From Nocardia ignorata NBRC 108230 (GTDB lineage: Bacteria > Actinomycetota > Actinomycetes > Mycobacteriales > Mycobacteriaceae): a DNA stretch of 64,000 nucleotides. Shown piece after piece: positions 49,488-57,894 of this stretch. Where the stretch lies: contig NZ_BDBI01000012.1 in the NCBI RefSeq assembly GCF_001612905.1, positions 310,001 through 374,000 on the forward strand, given 5' to 3'. Position numbers and translations under genes: made by a program. Position 1 is the first letter of the stretch; the number at the start of each line of letters is the position of its first letter. Under the pieces are notes generated by a model. The model had not been told where the DNA came from. It made no database searches and saw only the letters and a list, made by a program, of their open reading frames with translations.

Positions 49488-51584
49488 TCACCGCCAGATG
49501 ATCTTGAGCAGCGCGGGGGTGAGCACCATGCGGATGATCGTGGCGTCGATGATGAGCGCGACGATCATCCCGTAGGCGATGTACTTCATCAGCACCAGGT
49601 CGGAGAATCCGAACGCACCGGTCACCACGATGAGGATGGCGGCGGCGGAGGTGATGACCCCGCCGGTGTGGGCGACGCCGTAGCGGATCGATTCGGTGGC
49701 ATCGGCACCGGACGCGCGTTTCTCCGCGATGCGTGAGAGCAGGAAAACCTCGTAGTCGGTGGACAACCCGAAGATGACCGTCACGATCAGCGCGACCACC
49801 GCGAACATCAAAGGCCCGGGCGTGAACTGGAAGACCCCGGCCCCGTGCCCTTCTACGAAGATCCAGGTCAGCACACCCAATGTGGACACCAGGCTGAGTG
49901 CGCTCATCGCCACGGCCTTCACCGCGAGGATCACCGACCGGAACGCCACGATCATCAAGGCCAGGGCGGCGGCGATGAGAATCGCCAGCAGCAGTGGCAG
50001 CCCGTCGATCAAACCGTTGATGCTGTCGCGTTCCAGCGCCGGAATGCCGGCGACCATGATCTCGACGCCCGGTGGTGCGGGCAGTGCGCGCAAGGTGTCG
50101 ATCACCCGGTCGGCATCGCGTTTGTCCCCGAGCCCGGCCGAGAGCACGTTCACATCGTTCTTCGTCGGCGCGGCCGGTTCGAACCGCCCGGTCAGACCCG
50201 GGACCTGGTTGGCCTCGAACCGGATGTCGCTCAGTTGCTGCGGGGAGGCGCCGACCACCACCAGTTTCAGCGGTTCGGTGCGGAACCCCGGGAACAGCCG
50301 GTCGAAATCCTCCTGCGCCACCCGGGCGGGGTTGTCGGCGGCCAGGTACTTCTCGCTGATCCCGCCGAACTCGATGTGGCGCAAGGGAATACTCAATGCC
50401 AGCAACCCCAGCACGATCGGGATCACCACCGCCCACGGCCTGCGCATCGCCCAGATCGCCAGCCGGGAGAAGAACCCGGCGTCGATCTGGGCTTCGGTCT
50501 TGGTGCGGGAGAACCGTTTCAAGCCGAGCCAGTCGATGCGCCGCCCGGCGATACTCAACGCGGCGGGCAGGGCGGTCACCGACAGCACCGCCGCCAGCAT
50601 CACCGCCGAGATGCCACCGTAGGGCACCGAGCGCAGCACCCCGTTGGGGAAGATGAACAGGGCACCGAGGCTGAGCGCGATGATGCCCGCCGAGAACTGC
50701 ACCGTGCGGCCCGCGGTCGCCACGGTGCGCGCGGTCGCTTCCTCCACGCTGCGCCCGGCGGCCAACTCCTCCCGGAACCTGGTCACCGTGAACAGCCCGT
50801 AGTCGATCGCCAATCCGAGACTGACCAGCGTCATCACGGCACTGGCGAACACGTTGACCTCGATGTGGTCGGTGAGCACCCGCAGGATCCCCGAGGTGCC
50901 GAGGATGGTGAGCCCACCGATCAGCACCGGCAGCAACGCACCGATCACTCCGCCGAACACGAAGTACAGCAGGATCGCCACGATCGGCAGCGCGATGATC
51001 TCCGCGCGCCGGATGTCGTGCTGCATTCCGATGTTGATGCCCTCGACCACCGGCTGCAACCCGGCCAGCTGCACCGTCGTCCCACCGGGTCCGCCGCCGG
51101 GCACACCGGCGTTCAGGTGAGGTTTGAGTGCCAGGTAGTTGTTGACCGTTGCCGTGCCGCCGCCACCGGCCAGCCCGATGCTGGCGAAGGCGTGCTGTTT
51201 GGTCGGGTCGGAGGCGTTCGCCGAGAACGGGCTGTCCCAGTAGCTGTCGATCTTGTGGATGCGCTCGCCGTGCTCGGCACGTAAACCGTTGAGGGCGGCC
51301 AGGACCGGGCCGCGCACCGCCGGATCGTCGACGGTGGCGCCGGTCGGGGCGGTGTAGATGACGATGAGGTCGCCGTCGGTGTCGCGCCCGAAGGTGTCGT
51401 CGGCCAGTTTCGACGCGGCGACCGACTGGCTGTCCTCGTCGAACCAGCCCTCCTGGGTGTAGCGGCCGGCCAAATCGCGGCCGTACCACCCGGAGATCGC
51501 CACCGCGAGGACGAACAGCCCGAGCACGAGAAAACGATGCCGGTGGACGAAACGCCCCCACCGCATCGACCGCGATTCCCGCAT
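49488..51584 (-). CDS. MMPL family transporter
   Basis: A 698-residue RND-superfamily transporter, expected to export lipids or other envelope material using the proton gradient. One N-terminal helix and a periplasmic domain are followed by five helices with LAIDYGLFTVTRFREEL. A second periplasmic domain and five helices follow with GLSTDYEVFLLSRIAEKR, the conserved Asp-Tyr pairs of MMPL proteins. The start lies one base after the stop of the upstream lipoprotein gene, so the two are probably made together. Confidence 0.92.
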   Translation of the reverse strand: MRESRSMRWGRFVHRHRFLVLGLFVLAVAISGWYGRDLAGRYTQEGWFDEDSQSVAASKLADDTFGRDTDGDLIVIYTAPTGATVDDPAVRGPVLAALNGLRAEHGERIHKIDSYWDSPFSANASDPTKQHAFASIGLAGGGGTATVNNYLALKPHLNAGVPGGGPGGTTVQLAGLQPVVEGINIGMQHDIRRAEIIALPIVAILLYFVFGGVIGALLPVLIGGLTILGTSGILRVLTDHIEVNVFASAVMTLVSLGLAIDYGLFTVTRFREELAAGRSVEEATARTVATAGRTVQFSAGIIALSLGALFIFPNGVLRSVPYGGISAVMLAAVLSVTALPAALSIAGRRIDWLGLKRFSRTKTEAQIDAGFFSRLAIWAMRRPWAVVIPIVLGLLALSIPLRHIEFGGISEKYLAADNPARVAQEDFDRLFPGFRTEPLKLVVVGASPQQLSDIRFEANQVPGLTGRFEPAAPTKNDVNVLSAGLGDKRDADRVIDTLRALPAPPGVEIMVAGIPALERDSINGLIDGLPLLLAILIAAALALMIVAFRSVILAVKAVAMSALSLVSTLGVLTWIFVEGHGAGVFQFTPGPLMFAVVALIVTVIFGLSTDYEVFLLSRIAEKRASGADATESIRYGVAHTGGVITSAAAILIVVTGAFGFSDLVLMKYIAYGMIVALIIDATIIRMVLTPALLKIIWR

Positions 51585-51585
51585 C

Positions 51586-52116
51586 TCAGCCGCAGGCGGC
51601 GGTGCGGTAGTCGGCCGAGCGCAGGATGCCGCACAGATCGGTGCGCGAGATCTTCCAATTCCCGTCGATCAGCACGAAATGCACGATGGTGGTGCGGACA
51701 TTGGTGCCCGACCCGTCCTTGTCCAGGCGCATGGTCGCGGTGAGCGTGCCGTCGCGGTTGTCGAACACCGGGTCCACGACCCCGTACACGGCGTGCGGGT
51801 TGTCGCGCAGCGCCTTGTACATGTCGGGGATCGCGTCCTTGAACGCGGCGCCGTCCTCGATGAGAGCGGTGCGTTCGTCGTCGGGCAGGTTGGGGTCGAG
51901 CGCGCGTTTGATCTGCGCGTCGAGTTCGGCGGCGGTCGGCAGCGGCACATTGGCCTTGCTCGACGAGATCGCGACCGAGGAGGACAGGGAGGCGTTGGCC
52001 GAGGACCGTGCGGCGTCGACCGAGGCCTCGTCGGTCCCACCGCAGGCGGTGAGGACGGCGAGGGCCGTGAGGCAGGCGGTGGCCGCAGCGGCCCTGGCGA
52101 GAAGTGTGGAAGACAT
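51586..52116 (-). CDS. Mtb12-like (low-molecular-weight antigen) lipoprotein
   Basis: A 176-residue surface lipoprotein with lipobox LTAC at C25. The C-terminal domain (PTAAELDAQIKRALDPNLPD through KISRTDLCGIL) matches the mycobacterial Mtb12/CFP-2 antigen family, an NTF2-like fold. The ATG at 52116 is chosen; upstream ATG/GTG codons at 52122-52117 add only two residues. It lies between a small hypothetical gene and the MMPL gene with almost no spacing. It may be an accessory of the transporter, though this is inferred. Confidence 0.82.
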   Translation of the reverse strand: MSSTLLARAAAATACLTALAVLTACGGTDEASVDAARSSANASLSSSVAISSSKANVPLPTAAELDAQIKRALDPNLPDDERTALIEDGAAFKDAIPDMYKALRDNPHAVYGVVDPVFDNRDGTLTATMRLDKDGSGTNVRTTIVHFVLIDGNWKISRTDLCGILRSADYRTAACG

Positions 52117-52122
52117 CACCAT

Positions 52123-52467
52123 CTACATACCATCAATGACGGAACCGATCCGGCCGAGGATGCCGCGAACACTGGTTTCGGGTCGATGCACGGGTTGCGC
52201 GTGCTCGATCAGGTCGCGCACGAACGCGACGACGCTTCGCTCGTCGTCGAGGTCGATATCGGTGACCTGCGCGCCGGCCTGGGCCACCACATCGGCCGAG
52301 CCGGGCACGGTTTCGCCCAGGTCGGGGCGGTATATCTGGACGGTCAGGGTGGCGCGCCGGGTGCGGAAGGCGAAGGGCCGTCCGTCGTCGGTGGTGCCGA
52401 AACCGTGGGCGAACGGGCCGAGTGAGAGGTCATCGATACCGAAACCCGACGCGGTGGGCTCGGTCAT
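52123..52467 (-). CDS. Conserved hypothetical protein, 114 residues
   Basis: Small acidic cytosolic protein without membrane segments. The first half is beta-rich (PFAFRTRRATLTVQIYRPD) and the end is helical (RSVVAFVRDLIEHAQ). No family is recognised with certainty. It is the first gene of a three-gene operon with the Mtb12-like lipoprotein and the MMPL transporter; its TAG stop directly precedes the next ATG. Confidence 0.72.
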   Translation of the reverse strand: MTEPTASGFGIDDLSLGPFAHGFGTTDDGRPFAFRTRRATLTVQIYRPDLGETVPGSADVVAQAGAQVTDIDLDDERSVVAFVRDLIEHAQPVHRPETSVRGILGRIGSVIDGM

Positions 52468-52633
52468 CGTGTGTTCTCCTGCCGCTGCGAGGGGCGATCA
52501 GTTGTCGACACGTCAACAGTAACGCGCGTCACCGACGTCGCGGCGCGGGCCACCCGGTCGGAGCTACTGGTGAGTCATCATGGTCAGATGGTGATCTGCG
52601 GTCATCTCGTGCGGAATTGAAGGAGTTCGGTGC

Positions 52634-53629
52634 ATGCGCCTTCGTGGCTCGGTCGCCTCGACGTTGCTGGTGGCACTTGTGGTGACCACCGGTTGCGCGG
52701 GTGAGGACAGCGGCCCCTCTGTGCCGACCCGGGAACCGGCGCGCGCCGCGGTCTCGCCCGTCGTGGCAGGTGTCCCGGCCGGGAGTGTCACGCCGCTGTC
52801 GGCAACGAAAGCGCTACTGGCCGAACGCGCGACCGGTCGGCTCGCCGCGCTCGACACCGCGGGCACGACGCTCGCCCTGATCGACTCGGCGGGCACCCAG
52901 CGGGTAACCCTGCCCGTCGCGGGCGCCGCCTTGGCGCAGGGGACGGCCGGAGAGGTGCTCGTCGCCGCCGACCGCCGGGTGCTGCGGGTGCGTGCCGATT
53001 CGGGCGCGATCACCGAACTGCCCGTCGAGGGTGACGTGCGCAGTGTGCAGATCCGGCCCGATGCGAGCCTGGTCGTCGGCACCGCCGACGGCACCGTCCG
53101 CGTCCTCGACCCCACCGGCGTCGTCACCCGCACCGTCACCGGTCTCGTCTCGGCCGACGCGCTCGCGGTCACCGGCGACGACATCACCGTCCTCGACCGC
53201 AAACAGACCGCCGTCGTCGGTGTCGGCACCGACGCGCTCGGCCTGATGCTGCGCGCGGGCGACGGCGCGACCAATGCCCTGGCCGACCCGCACGGCCGCA
53301 TCCTCGTCGCCGACACCGACGGGGGTGAACTGCTCGTCTACTCGGCCGGTCCGCTCGTGCTGCGTCAGCGGTTCCCGGTAGCATCGGCGCCTTACGCCCT
53401 GGCCTACGATCCGCGCTCGGACACGGTCTGGGTGTCGTGCACAGAGAGCAACGAGGTCGTCGGGTACGACCTGTCGACCGGCATCGGTGTCGAGGTCGAC
53501 CGCTTGACCACCGTGCGTCAGCCCGACGCGATCGCCGTCGACGAACGCACCGGCGACCTGTTCGTCGCCTCGGCCGCGGGCGAGGGTCTGCAGCGGATCG
53601 GGGCCGGACAGCGGAAGAGAGGGCTGTGA
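52634..53629 (+). CDS. Beta-propeller lipoprotein (LppL-like)
   Basis: A 331-residue cell-surface lipoprotein with lipobox TTGC at C21, a Ser/Pro-rich linker, then six or so repeated beta-sheet blades of the NHL/YncE type (for example [23 protein letters not shown] and [26 protein letters not shown]). It probably binds a ligand or partner rather than catalysing a reaction. AAGGAG lies seven bases before the ATG. It precedes a DUF5703 gene and pyrD, as lppL precedes pyrD in mycobacteria, from memory. Overlap with the next gene is TGATG. Confidence 0.85.
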   Translation: MRLRGSVASTLLVALVVTTGCAGEDSGPSVPTREPARAAVSPVVAGVPAGSVTPLSATKALLAERATGRLAALDTAGTTLALIDSAGTQRVTLPVAGAALAQGTAGEVLVAADRRVLRVRADSGAITELPVEGDVRSVQIRPDASLVVGTADGTVRVLDPTGVVTRTVTGLVSADALAVTGDDITVLDRKQTAVVGVGTDALGLMLRAGDGATNALADPHGRILVADTDGGELLVYSAGPLVLRQRFPVASAPYALAYDPRSDTVWVSCTESNEVVGYDLSTGIGVEVDRLTTVRQPDAIAVDERTGDLFVASAAGEGLQRIGAGQRKRGL

Positions 53630-53856
53630 TGGCGACTCCCCCGAGCTGGGAGACCAGCAACGACGACTACGAATACGTGCCGCTTCGCCTGCCACCGGAG
53701 GTCACCCGGGTCTCCGCCTCCATGCGGTTGGCCATCCAGGCCGAATTCGGTGGCTGGGAACTGTCGCGGGTGCGCGCCTACAACGACGGCAGCCGCCGGG
53801 TGTTGTTGCGCCGCCGCAAGACCGCCGTCCTCCCTGTGCCCGAACCCGGATTGTGA
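53629..53856 (+). CDS. DUF5703 family protein
   Basis: A 75-residue basic protein, probably cytosolic: [40 protein letters not shown] is recognisable as the DUF5703 family of actinobacteria. Function unknown. It is translationally linked on both sides, TGATG with the lipoprotein gene and GTGA with pyrD, so it belongs to the pyrD operon. Confidence 0.82.
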   Translation: MATPPSWETSNDDYEYVPLRLPPEVTRVSASMRLAIQAEFGGWELSRVRAYNDGSRRVLLRRRKTAVLPVPEPGL

Positions 53857-54944
53857 GCCGACCCATGTACGCCCTGCTATTACGTTTGATGTTCCTGATC
53901 CCGCCGGAGCGGGTGCACCACCTGGTGTTCGCGGCCCTGCGGTTCGCGACCTGGTTCCCGCCCACGCGATGGGTGGCGCGCAAGCTCACCGTCGTCGAGG
54001 ACCCGATCCTGGCGACCACCGCGTTCGGTGTCGATTTCCCCGCCCCGCTCGGGCTGGCCGCCGGTTTCGACAAGAACGCCGACGGCGCGAACACCTGGGG
54101 ATCGCTCGGTTTCGGGTTCGCCGAGATCGGCACCGTCACCGCCCAGGCCCAGCCCGGCAATCCCGCGCCGCGCCTGTTCCGGGTATCGGCCGATCGCGGC
54201 CTCATCAACCGCATGGGCTTCAACAATCACGGCGCGGCCGCCGCGGCCGCCCGCCTGCACGGCGCGCACCCCACGGTGCCGATCGGCGCGAACATCGGTA
54301 AGACCAAGGTCGTCGAACCCGATGCGGCCGCAGCCGATTACGCCACCAGCGCGCGCCTGCTCGGTCCGCTGGCCGACTTCGTCGTGGTCAACGTGTCCTC
54401 CCCCAACACCCCCGGCCTGCGCGATCTGCAGGCGGTCGAATCGTTGCGCCCGATCCTGGCGGCCGTGCTCGAGGTGGTGTCGGTGCCGGTGCTGGTGAAG
54501 ATCGCCCCCGACCTGTCCGACGACGACATCGACGCCGTCGCCGACCTCGCTGTCGAGCTGGGTCTGGCCGGCATCGTCGCCACCAACACCACCATCCGCC
54601 GCGACGGCCTGAAGACTCCCGCCGCCGAGGTCGAGGCGATGGGCGCGGGCGGGCTGTCCGGCGCCCCGGTGGCCGAGCGTTCCCTGCAGGTCCTGCGCCG
54701 CCTCTACGCGCGCGTGGGCGACAAGCTCGTCCTGATCTCGGTGGGCGGTATCGAAACCCCCGAGCAGGCCTGGGAGCGCATCCTCGCCGGTGCCACCCTG
54801 CTGCAGGGCTACACCGGTTTCATCTACGGCGGCCCCTTCTGGACCACCCGCATCCATCGCGGCATCGCCGCCAACCTGCGCGCGGGCGGTTTCACCTCGC
54901 TGGCCCAAGCCGTCGGCGCCGAACACCGCACCGCGAAGGCCTGA
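53853..54944 (+). CDS. pyrD: Dihydroorotate dehydrogenase (quinone), class 2
   Basis: Fourth step in pyrimidine synthesis: oxidises dihydroorotate to orotate at the membrane with quinone as acceptor. The 363-residue protein starts with the amphipathic membrane helix region ([17 protein letters not shown]) and contains [26 protein letters not shown] with the class 2 catalytic Ser, and the FMN phosphate loop [15 protein letters not shown] with [12 protein letters not shown] at 53853 overlaps the upstream stop; ATG at 53865 is an alternative. Confidence 0.96.
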   Translation: MSRPMYALLLRLMFLIPPERVHHLVFAALRFATWFPPTRWVARKLTVVEDPILATTAFGVDFPAPLGLAAGFDKNADGANTWGSLGFGFAEIGTVTAQAQPGNPAPRLFRVSADRGLINRMGFNNHGAAAAAARLHGAHPTVPIGANIGKTKVVEPDAAAADYATSARLLGPLADFVVVNVSSPNTPGLRDLQAVESLRPILAAVLEVVSVPVLVKIAPDLSDDDIDAVADLAVELGLAGIVATNTTIRRDGLKTPAAEVEAMGAGGLSGAPVAERSLQVLRRLYARVGDKLVLISVGGIETPEQAWERILAGATLLQGYTGFIYGGPFWTTRIHRGIAANLRAGGFTSLAQAVGAEHRTAKA

Positions 54945-54947
54945 ACC

Positions 54948-55334
54948 TCACCCGTAGTACACATTCCGCGCACGGTCGCCGTGCCGCAATTTCGGCGGCC
55001 CCCACCCGACCCGGCGGTCGGGCGGATCGTGGAACGATTCGCCCGCGGGTTCGCGACCGGCGCGAGTGTCGAGTCGTTTGGCCAGTTTGATCAGCGCCTG
55101 CTGCCACATCATGCCGAGGATGTCGGCGCGGGCGCTGATCTCGGCGTGGGCGATGCGGTCGTAGGCCATGCCGAGATCGCTGACGAGTTCGTCCAGTTCC
55201 ATGCCCGCGCGAGCCTGTTCCGTGGTGAGCAGATAGCCGGGCAACCAGCTCAGGGTCCAGGAATCGGGGCCGACGCGTTCGGCGTATTCCGGTGTGCGGT
55301 CGCTGCGCATGGTGTCGTCGGTGCGGAAAATCAT
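54948..55334 (-). CDS. Hypothetical protein, 128 residues
   Basis: Soluble protein, helical in the middle (ELDELVSDLGMAYDRIAHAEISARADILGMMWQQALIKLAKRL) with a Pro/Arg/Gly-rich tail. I do not recognise a family. It is convergent with pyrD (three bases between stops). A GGCAGG ribosome-binding site is near the ATG at 55334. The start region faces the repeat-bearing spacer before the PfkB gene. Confidence 0.68.
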   Translation of the reverse strand: MIFRTDDTMRSDRTPEYAERVGPDSWTLSWLPGYLLTTEQARAGMELDELVSDLGMAYDRIAHAEISARADILGMMWQQALIKLAKRLDTRAGREPAGESFHDPPDRRVGWGPPKLRHGDRARNVYYG

Positions 55335-55415
55335 CGCGGACCTGCCTTCCCCGGCGAGCGCTTCACCTGTCCGGGTGTCCGGCGGGGCGGGCGCTCCCCC
55401 GTAACCCAGTGTGGC

Positions 55416-55462
55416 ATTTGCCTTTTGTCCGGGTCAATTGCCATTGTAGAGAGGTAATTGCC
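55416..55462. repeat. Three 7-bp direct repeats with 20-bp period
   Basis: ATTTGCC (55416), AATTGCC (55436) and AATTGCC (55456) are spaced exactly 20 bases apart, about two helical turns, and an inverted GGCAAA lies at 55476. They sit in the spacer between divergent genes, 90-130 bases before the PfkB start. Phased repeats of this kind usually bind an oligomerising regulator. No regulator gene is adjacent. Confidence 0.5.
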
Positions 55463-55549
55463 GCAAACCGGGCGTGGCAAACCCGGCATTGTGGCGATCG
55501 CAGTCCGGCGACCGCGTGGTCGCGGGTCGTCAGGTGACGGGAGGCAGAC

Positions 55550-57031
55550 ATGTCGATGGTTCCCCAGGACGCCCGTGTCGCCGCTATCCGCAGCATCCTC
55601 ACGCGCCTCGGCAAATACTCCGGCCTGAGCGCGGAACGCTTGCGCCACACCGAGATCGACGCCGCGCCGCTGCTCGAGCTGCTGTCGGTGCGCAGGCACG
55701 CCAGGCGCACCGGTGACAGTGTCGAAGCCGCGATCCTGCCGGTGGTGCGCGAGGTCGCCCAGTGGCTCTCCCCGACCGATCGGCTCATCGTCGATGCCGC
55801 CCTGTGTCTGGGGTTGTGGCGGGACCGGCCGGGCGTCGGTGTCGATGTCGATCGCCTGTATGCGGACAACCTCGGCGAACGTCGAGAGGCCTTGACCGAA
55901 CAGTGGGTCGCGCTGCACACCCTGCTCGATGTCGACCCGATCCCGGAGACCCCCACCGTCAAACGCCTGCGCACCGTCGCCGAACACGCCGCGTTCACCG
56001 CCCTGGCCGGGCTGCTCGCCGCCGACTCGGGCTATCCGATGGCTCAGCCCGCCGCGCCCGCGCCGACCGCGCCGCCGCCCGCCCAGCGCGGGGTGGTGAC
56101 GGTGTTCGGTGACGCGGTGATCGACCACCTGTACCGGGTGGACGACTTTCCCACCGCCACCAGCGCGGCCAGCGGCAGCTTCACCGGCCATCCCGGCGGC
56201 AAAGGCCTGAACCGGGCGGTGGCGGCGGCCCGGCTCGGCATCGACGTGCACCTGGTGTGCGCGGTCGGCGACGACGAGTACGGCCGCCGCATCCGTGAGT
56301 TCCTCGAAACCGAGCGCGTGCACCTCGATCTGGTGAAGGTGGTCCTGTTCGCGCCGTCGCTGGTGACCGCCGTCGTGCTGGCTCCCAACGGCGAATCGCG
56401 GATGATCGGCTGCCGCGACACCCGGGTGCAATTGCAGGACGAGGACCTCCACCGCCCCGAACTGCGTGCCGCCCTCGAGTCCTCGGATGTGGTGATCCTG
56501 AGTTTCGAGCAGCCCCCGGCGGTGATCGAACAGGTGCTGGCCACGGTGTCGCAGCTGCAACCCAAACCGCCCGTGATCGTGTGTCCCACCCCGTCGATGC
56601 CGGTTCCCCAAGGGCTGTACCAGCATTTCGGCGCCGTCGACTACCTGGTCGGTACGGCCGCCGAACTCGCCGCGCTGCTGCCCGACGTGCCCGCCGAGTC
56701 CGGCGACGACATCGCCCGGTTACTGCGCGGGCTCGGCGTCGGCACGGTGTGCACGGTCGAGAACTTCCAGTGCGCGGTCGCCTCCGACACGGTGAACACC
56801 GTCATCGATCACTTCCCGCAGGTGCTCAAGGCCTCCGTCGGTGCGGCGGCGGCGTTCACCGGGGCGCTGGCGCATCGGCTGGTGAACAGCCGAACCGCGC
56901 TCACCGCAGCCGATTTCGCGTGGGCCACCGCCGCGATGATTCCGACCCAGAAGCTGGGTGCGGTCGCGGTGACCATGCCCGGTGTCGACGACATCGATCG
57001 CATCGTGCGCCTGTACGCGCCGCGCGCCTGA
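55550..57031 (+). CDS. PfkB-family carbohydrate kinase homologue with N-terminal helical domain; catalytic Asp replaced
   Basis: A 493-residue protein. Residues 1-165 form an all-helical domain (GKYSGLSAERLRHTEID through FTALAGLLAAD) with no family I can name, then a Pro/Ala linker. Residues about 182-490 are a ribokinase-like PfkB fold with VFGDAVIDHLYRVDDFPT and the substrate motif GHPGGKGLNRAVAAARLG. The catalytic GAGD of the family is GAAA here (431-434), so the base Asp is Ala434; phosphotransfer should be lost. It may be a sugar- or nucleotide-sensing protein. GGGAGG precedes the ATG. The GTP cyclohydrolase II gene follows after 54 bases. Confidence 0.85.
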   Translation: MSMVPQDARVAAIRSILTRLGKYSGLSAERLRHTEIDAAPLLELLSVRRHARRTGDSVEAAILPVVREVAQWLSPTDRLIVDAALCLGLWRDRPGVGVDVDRLYADNLGERREALTEQWVALHTLLDVDPIPETPTVKRLRTVAEHAAFTALAGLLAADSGYPMAQPAAPAPTAPPPAQRGVVTVFGDAVIDHLYRVDDFPTATSAASGSFTGHPGGKGLNRAVAAARLGIDVHLVCAVGDDEYGRRIREFLETERVHLDLVKVVLFAPSLVTAVVLAPNGESRMIGCRDTRVQLQDEDLHRPELRAALESSDVVILSFEQPPAVIEQVLATVSQLQPKPPVIVCPTPSMPVPQGLYQHFGAVDYLVGTAAELAALLPDVPAESGDDIARLLRGLGVGTVCTVENFQCAVASDTVNTVIDHFPQVLKASVGAAAAFTGALAHRLVNSRTALTAADFAWATAAMIPTQKLGAVAVTMPGVDDIDRIVRLYAPRA

Positions 57032-57085
57032 TCCGGGGGTAAAGTCGCGGCGTCGCACCGCACCCCGTCCCACCTCGGAGGATCG

Positions 57086-57763
57086 TTGACCATCCTGTCG
57101 TTCGGCAGTGCCGCGAGCACACGCGCCGGGTCCGACACCGCCCACCGTTTGGGCCGCGCGGGCGGGCAGCTTCCGGTACGGGTCGTCGAGATCGCCGACC
57201 CCGACGACGGCGGGCATCTGCTGGTCTTCGGTGATCCCGGCGACGGTTGCCTGGTGCGGGTGCATTCACGCTGCCTCTACGGCGAAAGCCTGGGCTCCGA
57301 CGACTGCGACTGCGGCGCCGAACTGCGCACCGCGATGGACCGCATCCAAGCCGAGGGCAGTGGTGTGCTGGTCTATCTGGAGCAGGAGGGGCGCGGCGCC
57401 GGCCTGATCTGGAAGGCCAGGGGGTACCGGGAAAGCGAATTGTCGGGCGCCGACACGTTCCAGGCTTATGAGCGCCTCGGCCTGCCCGCCGACACCCGCC
57501 GTTTCGCGCCCGCCGCCGACGCGCTCGCCGAGCTGGGCTTGCGCCGGGTACGCCTGCTGACCAACAACCCCGACAAGTGCCGGGCACTGACCGATGCGGG
57601 CATCGATGTGGACCCGGTACCCCTGACGATCACCCTTTCCTCGGCCCGCGGCAGACGGTATCTGCAGGCCAAACGCGTGCACCGTCACCACACCATCCCC
57701 GCCGACGATATGGTCGCCGGCACCCGCCGCCGGATGTGGTGGTGGCCCGGTCGCCGCAGGTAA
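57086..57763 (+). CDS. GTP cyclohydrolase II (RibA-type, stand-alone)
   Basis: Predicted to open GTP to 2,5-diamino-6-ribosylamino-4-pyrimidinone 5'-phosphate, formate and diphosphate. Zinc ligands C63, C74 and C76 occur in HSRCLYGESLGSDDCDCG, followed by YLEQEGRGAGL, the PADTRRF segment with catalytic Asp/Arg and the LLTNNPDKCRAL loop. The 225-residue length fits a stand-alone enzyme without the RibB domain. The TTG at 57086 has GGAGG four bases upstream. Position after the PfkB homologue suggests a specialised guanine-nucleotide pathway rather than the main riboflavin operon. Confidence 0.88.
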   Translation: MTILSFGSAASTRAGSDTAHRLGRAGGQLPVRVVEIADPDDGGHLLVFGDPGDGCLVRVHSRCLYGESLGSDDCDCGAELRTAMDRIQAEGSGVLVYLEQEGRGAGLIWKARGYRESELSGADTFQAYERLGLPADTRRFAPAADALAELGLRRVRLLTNNPDKCRALTDAGIDVDPVPLTITLSSARGRRYLQAKRVHRHHTIPADDMVAGTRRRMWWWPGRRR

Positions 57764-57894
57764 ACGCCCCGGGATTCCCGATATCCGGCTACGATATGTG
57801 AGCCGTGCCACTTTTGACGTCTTCGCCTCGAGATGATGCGAGGAAAGTCGTCTCATTGGTTCGGCACTTCAGCTCGGCCTATGGGAACAGGGAT

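Noticed and set aside
49390..51561. 723-residue minus-strand frame overlapping the MMPL gene
   Set aside because: Alternate frame with Arg-rich composition; MMPL motifs lie in the other frame.
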